Assembly: GCA_036169595.1 (NCBI GenBank)
Contig: CM069766.1
Span: 4,700,001-4,727,500 of the forward strand
Direction: 5' to 3'
Length of the DNA stretch: 27,500 nucleotides
DNA from: Dictyostelium firmibasis
Taxonomy: Eukaryota > Evosea > Eumycetozoa > Dictyosteliales > Dictyosteliaceae
The notes below the pieces were generated by a model. That model worked only from the letters and a program-made list of their open reading frames with translations, was not told the DNA's origin and ran no database searches. The position numbers and the translations under genes were made by a program. How positions within the stretch are numbered: position 1 is the stretch's first letter; each line of letters opens with the position of its first letter. Shown here piece after piece: positions 11,328 through 21,153 of the stretch.

Positions 11328-13925
11328 TTATAAAGTTGTTGTGAATAATAATGATATTATTACAATGATTAAAATTGATAATAATAGATTTTGAAAGATA
11401 TTTCTTGCAGCAGAGTATTGATGAATTTCATCAGGTTGAGAGGAATATTTGAATATTTTTGAAGCACCACTCTTACCATTGATTGTAACATTGATATAGA
11501 TACTCTCATCATATTTAATATTTGATGTATTATTAGTTGGTAAAATTAAACATGTTATCATTGTATGATTAATAAACTTTGGATCATTACATTTTAATAA
11601 ATCACCAATTGTAACCATATCGATTGGATTATAGAAATCATTACCAATAATAGTTAAAATACCACCTTGTTTTGGATAGATTACACTAGTTCTGTTAATT
11701 GATGGTGATTTATACGATACATTAAATGTTGATACTGTCTTGATATCATTATTAAAGTAGACTTTACAAGTTTTATCAATTGGACCATCCCATTCAATAT
11801 TACATGATATCAATGAACTATTTATTATTTTACATTCTTTTTTTATAGTTTCTTCACCACCACTATAATTATCACATTGAATTGTAATGTTTGTATTATT
11901 ATTCATATATTTAGTAACAATATTAATATCGCCACCATTTGTACTGAATAAATTTGGTATCGATACATTTTTAATTATTGGTATTGTATTGATTTTTACT
12001 TTATTTGATAATAAACCACATACATTTAAATACAATTCATCATTAATATCATATTGTTCATTGAATTTGAATGATATCGATTGATTATATTTATTTTGTT
12101 CATTTGTTGTTGTTATTATTGTTTGATTTGAAATGATAATAGTTGTTGTTTTATTAATACCACTACTAAAACCACTACCAATACATGTAACGATTTCACT
12201 TGAGTTTAAATTACATTGATTAATCAATGGTGGTTCATATGAAAATGATGATTGATATCTTTGATTACCAATTTGAATTTCATAATTAATAACACCACAA
12301 TAGTATTCAATTTCAAATGAACATGTTATCGTTTCATTAATTTTAGTTGAAATTGATTTGATTGATTGATTAAATTGTTGATTTAATATTTTAATAGTTG
12401 GTATTGAATTTATATTACTTGAATTTACATAAAACAATGTGAAATTAATTAATTTATTACCAATTGATGGAAGCTCATTTATTCTTGCAAAAAGGTTTAC
12501 ATTAACATTAATTTCATTTGATTTGATTGAATTTGATTTGATTGAAATATTAAAATTATAATTTTGATTTGGTACTTTTAATTTTAAAATTGTTTCATCA
12601 TAATTTATTGATATTATTTGATTTGATACTTGTTTACCATTAATTTGAATACCAGATGAATTAATATTACCAAAACAATAACCAATAATTTGAATCTCTT
12701 CATTCACTTGAGAATATGATATGATAGAAGGTATATCATATTCTAATAACAATTTATTTGTATTTGAAAATCCATTGATTGAAACAATAATCGGTAAATT
12801 ATTTAATGTTGAATTTGAAGGTTGTAAATAACATTTAATTTCAGTTGAAGTCGATGAAATATTTGAACAAATTGAATCACCTACAATCACTGACATATTG
12901 TTATTTAATGATGATGGTGATGAAGTTAATCTATTACCATTTATTATCAATAAACCACCTTTTAACTTTGGAATACTGTTTGAAGTTGATGGTATTGGTG
13001 GATATGAAATTTCAAATTTATTTGATAAATAATCACAACAACTTACTTGAACTGATAAAATTTTTGAAAATGGTTCATAATAGTTATATTTTAATTTAAT
13101 ATTTTCAAAATCGACTAAAATAATATCTTTTGGATCGACACGCTTATTTTCAATGATTACACTAACAAAAATTGATTGATTGTAAAAATTTGTACCAGAT
13201 ATATCAATGATTTCTTGATTTATTTCAATATGTTTAATAAAAGGATCTTGATATGTAATATTGAAATCCTGACGATTGTCCCATAAAATAGTTCTATATC
13301 CACATCCAGGGTGCACCAATAATGATAAATTTATTCGATCAAATTTTGGGGAAAAAATATTACCCTGAACCCAATAGGAGTCTCTTGAATTTATGTATTG
13401 ATCATTAATATATGGATTATAAAAATAAATATCTCCAATTATTTCCAATTGTAAATAGTAACCACTTAATGTAACATTTCCTCCTCTTGTTGGTGGTCTA
13501 AAATCTGAAATTAAAAACGGACCTGGTAATTGAGAGGTATCAACTTTATAATCGCACATAAATAATTTTTCATATCTATATACACATGCAAATAGATGAA
13601 ATGAATACATTTTAGGATAATCTGTTTCTTTAACTGGTAGAGTACAAATTCTAATTGTATTATTTAAAATACAATCAAAACTCATAAAATGAGTCCCTGA
13701 ACCATCATCATGATCAAATGTTAAGTTTTTATAATAATAATCATCTGCATTATATTTAATCACAAGAGAATCTTTATGAGCTTCTAGACCTTTAAAAAAA
13801 TTAAAAGAATTAGTTAATTGATCAATCAAATAATAAAAAAAAGAATATTTACCTATTGGAGATATAGAATAAACAAGTGATAAAAATAAAATAAAGACAA
13901 AAAATATTATTACTTTATATTTCAT
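11328..13925 (-). CDS. Tgr family surface protein (IPT/TIG repeats), full length
   Basis: Tgr proteins are Dictyostelium cell-surface adhesion proteins; TgrB1 and TgrC1 mediate kin recognition. Exon 1 is 13925-13853, intron 13852-13790 (63 bp), exon 2 13789-11328, giving 844 residues. Signal peptide: residues 1-20, ending LSLVYS. The unique N-terminal domain (about 25-210) carries a conserved RPPTRGGNVTLSGYYL block. It is followed by a chain of divergent E-set/IPT-type beta domains with many NxS/T sites and Cys pairs, and a C-terminal span (LLLSILIIVIISLLF) with almost no cytoplasmic tail. The short tail resembles TgrC-type members or a GPI signal. The start at 13925 was chosen because the paralogues share MK-K-V-I and the signal peptide from there; residues upstream in the same frame belong to the neighbouring copy. 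The reading frame is intact. No promoter of its own lies directly upstream. Confidence 0.85.
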   Translation of the reverse strand: MKYKVIIFFVFILFLSLVYSISPIGKYSFFYYLIDQLTNSFNFFKGLEAHKDSLVIKYNADDYYYKNLTFDHDDGSGTHFMSFDCILNNTIRICTLPVKETDYPKMYSFHLFACVYRYEKLFMCDYKVDTSQLPGPFLISDFRPPTRGGNVTLSGYYLQLEIIGDIYFYNPYINDQYINSRDSYWVQGNIFSPKFDRINLSLLVHPGCGYRTILWDNRQDFNITYQDPFIKHIEINQEIIDISGTNFYNQSIFVSVIIENKRVDPKDIILVDFENIKLKYNYYEPFSKILSVQVSCCDYLSNKFEISYPPIPSTSNSIPKLKGGLLIINGNRLTSSPSSLNNNMSVIVGDSICSNISSTSTEIKCYLQPSNSTLNNLPIIVSINGFSNTNKLLLEYDIPSIISYSQVNEEIQIIGYCFGNINSSGIQINGKQVSNQIISINYDETILKLKVPNQNYNFNISIKSNSIKSNEINVNVNLFARINELPSIGNKLINFTLFYVNSSNINSIPTIKILNQQFNQSIKSISTKINETITCSFEIEYYCGVINYEIQIGNQRYQSSFSYEPPLINQCNLNSSEIVTCIGSGFSSGINKTTTIIISNQTIITTTNEQNKYNQSISFKFNEQYDINDELYLNVCGLLSNKVKINTIPIIKNVSIPNLFSTNGGDINIVTKYMNNNTNITIQCDNYSGGEETIKKECKIINSSLISCNIEWDGPIDKTCKVYFNNDIKTVSTFNVSYKSPSINRTSVIYPKQGGILTIIGNDFYNPIDMVTIGDLLKCNDPKFINHTMITCLILPTNNTSNIKYDESIYINVTINGKSGASKIFKYSSQPDEIHQYSAARNIFQNLLLSILIIVIISLLFTTTL

Positions 13926-14447
13926 CATTAATATATGGATTATAAAAATAAATATCTCCAATTATTTCCAATTGTAAATAGTAACCACTTAATGTAACAT
14001 TTCCTCCTCTTGTTGGTGGTCTAAAATCTGAAATTAACAATGGACCTGGAAATCGAGTGACATCAACTCGATAATTGCACCAATAAAATTTTTCATTTCT
14101 AAATACACATGAATATAGTTTAAATGCATACATTTTGGGATAATCTGTTTCATTAACTGGTAGAGTACAAATTCTAATTGTATTATTTAAAATACAATCA
14201 AAACTCATACTATATGTACCTGAACCATCATCATGATCAAATGTTAAGTTTTTATAATAATAATCATCAGCATTATATTTGATTACAAGTGAATCTTTAT
14301 GAGCTTCTAGCCCTTTAAAAAATAAAAAGAATTAGTTGAGAGATCAATCAAATAATAAAAAAAAAAATACTTACCAATTGGAGATATGGAATAAACAAGT
14401 GATAAAAATAAAATAAAGATGAACAATACTATTACTTTATTTTTCAT
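13915..14447 (-). CDS. 5'-only tgr copy: signal peptide plus truncated N-domain
   Basis: A partial duplicate of a tgr gene with open frames. Exon 1 is 14447-14375, intron 14374-14313 (62 bp), exon 2 14312-13915, predicting 156 residues: a signal peptide (ending LSLVYS), then about 135 residues of the N-terminal domain, with no membrane anchor. Homology to the full-length paralogue stops in the codons for NPYIND. The DNA then runs directly into the paralogue's ATG at 13925, and the frame closes a few codons later at 13915-13917, overlapping the next gene's start by 11 nt in another frame. It may be a secreted fragment, a dead copy, or simply the 5' part of a compound gene, because its exon 1 donor has the same phase as exon 2 of the downstream copy. 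It shows no internal stop. Confidence 0.7.
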
Positions 14448-14932
14448 TTTTTTCTATTTATTTTATTGAGTGAAAACCAAAAAAATATAAAATAATAAAA
14501 AAAATTAATAAAACAAAAACAAAATTAATAAAAAAAAAGCTACCACATGCAACAAATTTCAATTTTAAAAAAAGGGTTTGAAAAACAAACATTTTTTAAA
14601 ATAGAAATTTTTTTTCTGAAATAAATGGTGCTTTTAAAAATTGTAAAATTTTTTTTTTTTTATTAATAATTCATTGATTGATTTAAAAATAGCATCATTG
14701 AAAATTTTTTTTTTTTTTTTTTAATGATGCATCAAAATATAGCAACATTGTAAATTTTTTTTTTTTTTTTTTTTATTAATAATTCATTTAAAAATAGAAA
14801 CATTTCAAATTTTTTTTTTATTAAATGCACCATTTCATTACCAATTTCTCTCCAAATTTTTTATTTTTTATTTTTGACCCAAAAAATATTAAATATAAAC
14901 AATTTTTTTTTTTTTTTATTTTTCTCAACAAA
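14448..14932. promoter_or_regulatory. Divergent tgr promoter region
   Basis: 485 bp between two tgr start codons facing away from each other. The part up to about 14,760 is copied beside the third tgr fragment (19,547-19,850), so it is older than that duplication. Within it, a motif of the form AAAATA(T)AGCAxCATTG appears near 14683, 14735 and, degenerated, near 14788, each followed by poly-T. A shared ATGGTGCTTTTAAAAA string (14626-14641) is conserved in the duplicate. No GBF-like GT box is obvious. Confidence 0.5.
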
Positions 14933-17716
14933 ATGAAATTTTTAATTATAAATATAATTATATTGAAAATAATTTTTTCATCACCAATCAGTAGGTAAAA
15001 AATCATCATTCAATTAATAGAATAGATTATTTTTTAACACTATAAAATTTTAGATATTACAACTGCTGATCAAGGATATATTGAAAAATTTACATTTTTC
15101 GAAGGCAGGTTATCTACTTTTGAGTATAGTTTTAATTGTAATGTCTACATAGATGTTAGAATGTGTACCTTTATCCCTGACTATATGTTCAAGTACCAAT
15201 TGTTTGAAAATGTGATCACATCAATAACTGATAATTCCTCATCTTTATTTTTTCCCGAACCATTAATTTGGCCACCATTAAAACCTCCAACTAAGGGTGG
15301 AAAAGTTTATTCCAATGCAACCTATTTCTTTTAAAAAAAAACCAAAGAAGTAAATTGTACTCGAATAATGAAACAACTAACGTAGTATTTGAAAAAAGTG
15401 AAGACAGTCCAGAATTATCCATATACTTCAATAGTGGATGTGGGTATTTTTCTATACAGGCAGATTCGTTTGTTTACAACTCATCATATGAAAATCCATA
15501 TATTGAAAATGTTTTAGTGAGTGATGACATCGTTATATTAATTGGGTTAAACTTTTGTGACGATAGTTTTCCAAAATATATATTATTAGGTGATACCAAA
15601 ATCAACAAAACCTTTTTATTTCAAGTGGTCATAATAGGTTAGAATTTTTTTTTAATAATTCTAAATTTTATTGCTCTTCTTTTTCTATCCAGTTATTTGC
15701 AAGTGAGGTCCCATCAAATAAAATGAAACTAATTTATCCACCAATCATAGAGTATGTTAATAGCATTCCCAGAAATAAAAATGGTATTATTACAATCAAG
15801 GGCACAAGGTTAGTTTCTAACATACAACATTCAAACATTGAGGTTAGAATAGGAAGTTTGACTTGTACAATTATTACTAAATTTTCACATGAAATAACAT
15901 GCAATTTAGTTTCTAATGGTTGCAACGAAACAAACTTGCTCATAAATTTAAAGGTTGGTGATATTGTTAACAGTGATGCAGTTTATTTTAATTTTGATAC
16001 ACCATTTATTTCATCATACAGTATAAAAAATGATGTTTTAATATTGAATGGTCATTGTTTTGGTAATAAAGAATCAATAATTTTCAACGATGATATTCCG
16101 TTAATTTTTGAAAATGTTAATGTTAATGAAGAAGAAACAATTATGTCATTAACAATTCCAAGAACATTAAAATATCTTAATCTTTCTATTAAGCCTTACC
16201 AGACCAAATCCAACTATTTTTTCATTGGTTTATCATTTATCTCTAAATTTGTAACTTTTCCTTTGGTAAATGGTTCAATTTGCATTGTTAAATTATTTAA
16301 TACTAGTTATGATAGCATTGATTCTCCATTAATTATAGTCAACCCGTCCACAAAAGAAGAAAATAATGTGATTGGAATAATGAATGAAAAATTCCCAAAC
16401 GATGTGGATTTTAAATTTTTCATTGGAGCTGGATGTGGAATAAAAAATTATATAATAAAACTAGGAAATCAATCATATCCATCAACATTTTATTATAGAC
16501 CACCAATTATTGAATCTTGTTTTGTAAAGGAAGGATTGATTAAATGTAAGGGTGATTTTAATAACATTGGTTTCGAAAATGAAACAATCATAAATTTTTT
16601 ATCAAATGAAACAATAGTAGCAACCAAAATTACTCCGAATGAAATTATATTTGACAAAAAACCTCATTACGTTTCTGGGTACATAGAAGTTTGTTGCTGT
16701 GGCATTATATCTGATCCATTTTTTCTATCAATCGAACCAACAATAAAAAATACAACTTCTTCACCATTTGATTATTTTGGTGGTCAAATTTATGTTATTG
16801 GTAAAAATTTATTTTCAAATCAAGAGATTTTAATCGAATGCAATGGAAATATTTTTAACTGCAGTTATTTAAACTATTCCCATTTTTATTGTAATATCGC
16901 TTGTAAATCTGATACCACTTGATAATGTGTGTATTGTTAAATCAATGAATCAATCAATTTCTACTTATATTATATTCAAAGGACCAGTTATTACCAATGT
17001 CAGCTCAATAAACTTTTACAAAAATCATTGGTTGATATCAATTTATGGTTTTAATTTCTACCTATCAGATACTACTATTAATATTAACGGTAACGATAAT
17101 TGCTCGATATCATATAAAATTCCAACAAGAATTGAATGCACACTTGATAATGAAACACTCAAAACTGTTTTTTTACCAAACATCAATGGTTCATTTTATT
17201 TTAATATCACAACAAATCATAAAAGTTTTGGTTCTAATTATACATTAGTATTGCAAATCCCTGATGAAACACATACAATATACATCAATACTAATCACTA
17301 TTCTTCAGAACCACAAAAAAATGAAAACCCTCTCTTCTATGAAATTTTTTTTCCATTTCTAACACTTATAATCGTAGGTATTTTATTTTTTTTTATGTTG
17401 GTTTTTTAAGGTTCATATAAGATTTTTCAATAAAAGAACTGATAGAATTTCATATGAAAAAACTAAAAAAGCAAATGAAGATAAACCAATTAAATATTTA
17501 GAGAGATATGAAGAAAATGAAATTAACAGAACAGAAAGTCTTGCATTATATAATGATTTTTTTAATAACAGCAAATTTAATAACAACCTCAAAAATAATA
17601 ATAACACTAACAAAGATGATAATAATAATAACAATAATGGAGAACCCATTAACGGAATTAATCTTGATAATAAAAAACATTCTGATGGTAATGTTGCAAG
17701 TTCATCATCATTATAA
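14933..17716 (+). pseudogene. tgr pseudogene with cytoplasmic tail
   Basis: A decayed member of the same Tgr family, divergent from the minus-strand copies. Exon 1 (14933-14990) encodes a signal peptide ending SSPI. A 63-bp intron with donor GTAGGT leads to exon 2 at 15054. The KPPTKGGKVYSN block (about 15,290) aligns with RPPTRGGNVTLS of the intact paralogue, and the E-set domains align through to the membrane span at about 17,340-17,405. After the span comes a basic, Asn-rich cytoplasmic tail of about 100 codons ending at 17716, in another frame. The coding sequence is interrupted about four times: a stop near 15,332, a stop and frame change at about 15,640-15,700, a frameshift near 16,920, and a frame change at about 17,405. 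The longest open piece is 15723-16922. The tail is the layout of TgrB-type members. Confidence 0.8.
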
Positions 17717-17833
17717 TGATAGTATTTATAGTAATAATAATAAATTAAATTTTTATTTTATTTTATTTGTATCTAAATAATAATAAAATAATTTATATTT
17801 TTTTATGTTTTTTTATTGTTTTTATAATTTTTA

Positions 17834-17972
<139 letters not shown>

Positions 17973-18000
17973 TAGTGCTGTTGGTGTTGGCGTTGGTTTT

Positions 18001-18190
18001 GATGTTGATGTTGATGTTGATGTTGATGTTGATGTTGATGTTGATGTTGATGTTGATGTTGATGTTGATGTTGATGTTGATGTTGCGATGTTAATGCTGT
18101 TGATGTTGATGTTGCGATGTTAATGCTGTTGATGTTGCGATGTTAATGCTGTTGGTGTTGGTGTTGGTGTTGGTGTTGGTGTTGGTGTTG
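18001..18190. repeat. (GATGTT)14 with higher-order and (GGTGTT) repeats
   Basis: Fourteen exact GATGTT units occupy 18001-18084. Next come three copies of a longer unit beginning GCGATGTTAATGCTGTT (starting near 18085, 18114 and 18137), then GGTGTT units to about 18190. The minus-strand reading gives Thr-Pro and Gln-His repeats, but no convincing gene surrounds it. Confidence 0.85.
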
Positions 18191-18525
18191 AAGTGGTTTT
18201 AGGTTCTATTTTTATTATTGTAGTAGGTGTTGGAGTTGAAGTGGTTGCTGTAGTGTTGGGGTGTTGGTGATGGTGGTGATAGGAATACCTCTTATGAAGA
18301 TTAGTAATAAATATCAAATGCTTCCTAACTTTTAACCATCGATCTTTCTCACTTTTTGGTGATTCATCCTACTAGTATTACAACTATTTTGATTATTATT
18401 ATTATATTTGTGTGTTTATTATGTTTAGTTATTATTATTTATATTTGTTATTTTTATTTAGTTTTCAATTTTGTTTTTATTATAAGTGAATAACCTGTAT
18501 TTTAAATATTTGTGGTATTGATAAA

Positions 18526-18819
<294 letters not shown>

Positions 18820-18923
18820 TGATCCATCTGATAACTTTTTATATTATGCGATTGTAAAACACTAAAAACTCTAACAGGCCATCGATTGTTGTGGCATGAT
18901 CGAAAGAGTGGGTAGAATCTTCA

Positions 18924-19546
18924 CTAAGAATGTGTGTATACTAATAAATTTATACGATCAAATTTTGGAGAAAAAATTTCACCGTGAACCCAAAAGGAGT
19001 CTTTTGATTTTATGTACTGATCATTAATATATGGATTATAAAAATAAATAAATCCAACTATTTCCAATTGTAAATAGTAACCACTTAATGTAACATTTCC
19101 TCCTCTTGTTGGTGGTCTAAAATCTGAAATTAAAAATGGACCTGGAAATCGAGTGACATCAACATGATAATTGCACCAATAAAATTTTTCATTTCTATAT
19201 ACACATGAAAATAGATGAAATGCATACATTTTGGGATAATCTGTTTCATTAGCCGGTAGAGTACAAATTCTAATTGTATTATTTAAAATACAATCAAAAC
19301 TCTTACTATAAGACCCTGAACCATCATCATGATCAAATGTTAAGTTTTTATAATAATAATCATCAGCATTATATTTGATTACAAGTGAATCTTTATGAGC
19401 TTCCAGTCCTTTTAAAAAAAATTAAAAGAATTAGTTAATTGATCAATTAAATAATATAAAAAAAGAATATTTACCAATTGGAGATATAGAATAAACAAGC
19501 GATAAAAATAAAATAAAGATAAACAATACTATTACTTTATTTTCAT
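18924..19546 (-). pseudogene. Third tgr copy, 5' fragment with broken signal exon
   Basis: It begins at an ATG (19546) matching the other copies, followed by exon 1, an A/T intron (about 19,474-19,411) and exon 2. Exon 2 stays open to a stop at 18924. Relative to the 5'-only copy at 13915-14447, exon 1 lacks one A in the AAAAATAAAG string just after the start, which puts stops directly behind it, so the signal peptide cannot be made as drawn. Homology reaches further 3' than in that copy (through the INSRDSYWV region to the SPKFDRIN block) and breaks off near 18,938. Its variable segment shares motifs with each of the other two minus-strand copies. Upstream, its promoter is duplicated too. 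Confidence 0.8.
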
Positions 19547-19860
19547 TTTTTTCTATTTATTTTATTGAGTGGCAACCAATAAAAATATAAAATATAAATT
19601 AAAAATAAAAAAATTAATAAAAAAATAGAACAAAAACAAAATTAAAAAAAAAAAATAAAATAAATAAATAAAAAAAAAGCTACCCAACACACTCCAGTTT
19701 TAAAAAAGGGTTAACCAAATTTGAAAAAAATCTTTTAAAATAGAAACTTTTTTTTTTTTTTTTTTGAAATAAATGGTGCTTTTAAAAATAGTAAAATTTT
19801 TTTTTTTTTGATTGATGATCCATTTAAAAATAGCAACATTGAAATTATTATAAAAATTAT
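19547..19860. repeat. Duplicated tgr upstream region
   Basis: It aligns with about 14,448-14,770. Shared landmarks in the same order are CTATTTATTTTATTGAGTG, an AAAAAAGCTAC block, TTTTAAAATAGAAA, ATGGTGCTTTTAAAAA and TTTAAAAATAGCA. The duplication unit therefore contained the promoter, exon 1 and the start of exon 2. Confidence 0.75.
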
Positions 19861-19904
19861 TAAATTTTGTTTAATAACTCTGTCTCTCTTCCCGGTTTCA
19901 CATC

Positions 19905-19949
19905 AATGTGATAAATCATAACCAATTCTTTTTAAAAAACTTAAAAAGT
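19905..19949. repeat. Inverted repeat, left arm
   Basis: The reverse complement matches 20485-20528 with a perfect 21-bp core (GGTTATGATTTATCACATT and two more T) and a few changes in the A/T part. The arms are separated by about 535 bp. Confidence 0.8.
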
Positions 19950-20063
19950 AAATCAATGGTTTTAAGTTTATCTGATGAATGTGAATTAATCAAAGTCTGG
20001 TGTTTCATATTTCTTAATAATTTCATCAATTGTAGAGTCCATTTCTATTATATGACAATACAT
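19950..20063 (-). pseudogene. Inverted 5' fragment of an unidentified gene
   Basis: On the minus strand an ATG at 20063 opens a short frame to a stop at 19986. It includes an internal Met at 20042 and a protein-like MDSTIDEIIKKYETPDFD segment. In a shifted frame the reading continues as SHSSDKLKTIDLLFKF straight into the left inverted-repeat arm. The matching right arm continues as coding-like sequence on the + strand (20505 onward). The simplest reading is that the beginning of that gene was inverted. The product is unknown and the piece is not functional as it stands. Confidence 0.4.
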
Positions 20064-20100
20064 TATCTGGATATTGTTGGCTATTGGTGTTTTTTTTAAA

Positions 20101-20162
20101 AATAATTATTAATACTATTTATTTTTCTTGTCTTATTTTATTATTTGAACTTAGCGAAAATG

Positions 20163-20218
<56 letters not shown>

Positions 20219-20484
20219 AAAAAAAAAAAAAATTTATAAAAAATTTTTTTTTTGTTTTTTATTTTTATATTTTTATTAAAAATAAATATTAAATCCATTA
20301 TGTAAAAGATTTAATTATTGAACTAAAAAACCCTACAATAAAAACTATAAAATTATCAATAATAAAATAAAAAAATAAAAAAAAATATTTTGACTTTTTT
20401 TTTTATAATTATAAAAAATAAAATATTAAAACCATTGTAAAAAGATTGAATTATTGAAATCAAAAACACTACCACAAAAACTGA
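20101..20484. repeat. Poly-A tract and imperfect 72/75-bp tandem repeat
   Basis: A poly-A tract with a single interruption fills about 20,162-20,231. It is followed by two related blocks, 20275-20346 and 20408-20482, that share TAAATATTAAA-CCATT-GTAAAA-GATT-AATTATTGAA and end ACAA(T/A)AAAAACT. The second block runs directly into the right arm of the inverted repeat. Confidence 0.65.
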
Positions 20485-20528
20485 ACTTTTAAGTTTTTAA
20501 AAGAGAGTTGGTTATGATTTATCACATT
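20485..20528. repeat. Inverted repeat, right arm
   Basis: Partner of 19905-19949. An AG just inside it (about 20,503) could be the old splice acceptor of the + strand gene fragment that follows. Confidence 0.8.
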
Positions 20529-21153
20529 TTAACTTAAAAGAAATTATAAATCAACCACAACCACTTCAAATTTTAGAACAGGAAATATTTGGTATTTTTA
20601 ATGATAATTTCGAGAATCCTTTTGAACATAAACTAATTAATGAAACCAAAACTACAGATATTTATGAATCTTTGAGTCGGAATGCAACGCACAAAATGAT
20701 TTTGTGGAAGTCGAGAAAGAACTTGGTGTGGATACTTCAAAACCTGAAAGAAGAGTTACCAAAGTTAATATGAAAAAAAATAATAAAATTTCAGAAAAAC
20801 TACCAAAACAATCACCAAAAAAGCAAGTATCACCTTTAAAGGTATTAACTCCATCTAAACCATTAACGCCACCAAAACAAGTATCACCAGTAAAGGCATT
20901 ATCTCCATTCAAACAAACACCACCAGTAAAAGAATCAATTACATTTACACCATTAACACCAGTTAAACCAATTGTTAAAAAATCAATTGAGAAGAAAAAA
21001 AGAATTTCTAGATTGGAATCATTAAGTAAGGAAGCGGATGTTTTAAAGAGATCCATTCAAGGAGATACCAATAACAATAAATTAATGGAAGAACCAGAAA
21101 CAAATCAACACCACAAACAATTGTTTAAACCAATATCATATAATAATAAATAA
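20505..21153 (+). pseudogene. 3' fragment of an unidentified gene, SP/TP-rich
   Basis: Coding-like sequence begins in the inverted repeat (GYDLSHFNLKEII) and runs to about 20,675. There the frame changes and continues to a stop at 21153. The second part has no ATG at its head; the best candidate start inside it is at 20770. It is basic and full of Ser-Pro/Thr-Pro dipeptides in repeated K-Q-V-S-P-x-K-x-L-x-P units, then a short coiled-coil-like segment (RISRLESLSKEADVLKRSI). Such motifs suit a CDK-regulated nuclear protein, but I do not recognise the family. Given the frame change and the missing front part, I call it a pseudogene. An alternative is a live gene with an unusual intron near 20,675. 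Confidence 0.5.

Noticed and set aside
13926-13961. Extra 12 N-terminal residues on the full-length tgr gene
   Set aside because: The DNA belongs to the truncated neighbouring copy (antisense of none, but another frame of its NPYIND codons). The paralogues begin at the later Met with the signal peptide.
15640-15700. A second intron in the tgr pseudogene
   Set aside because: GTTAGA...CCAG boundaries exist, but joining them puts a stop in the following codons, and the paralogue has no intron there.
18120-18317. Minus-strand frame with Thr-Pro repeats and His-rich start
   Set aside because: It has a start codon and some mixed sequence, but it runs into repeats with no supported end or domain. 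I leave it as repeat-derived; a transcript would change this.
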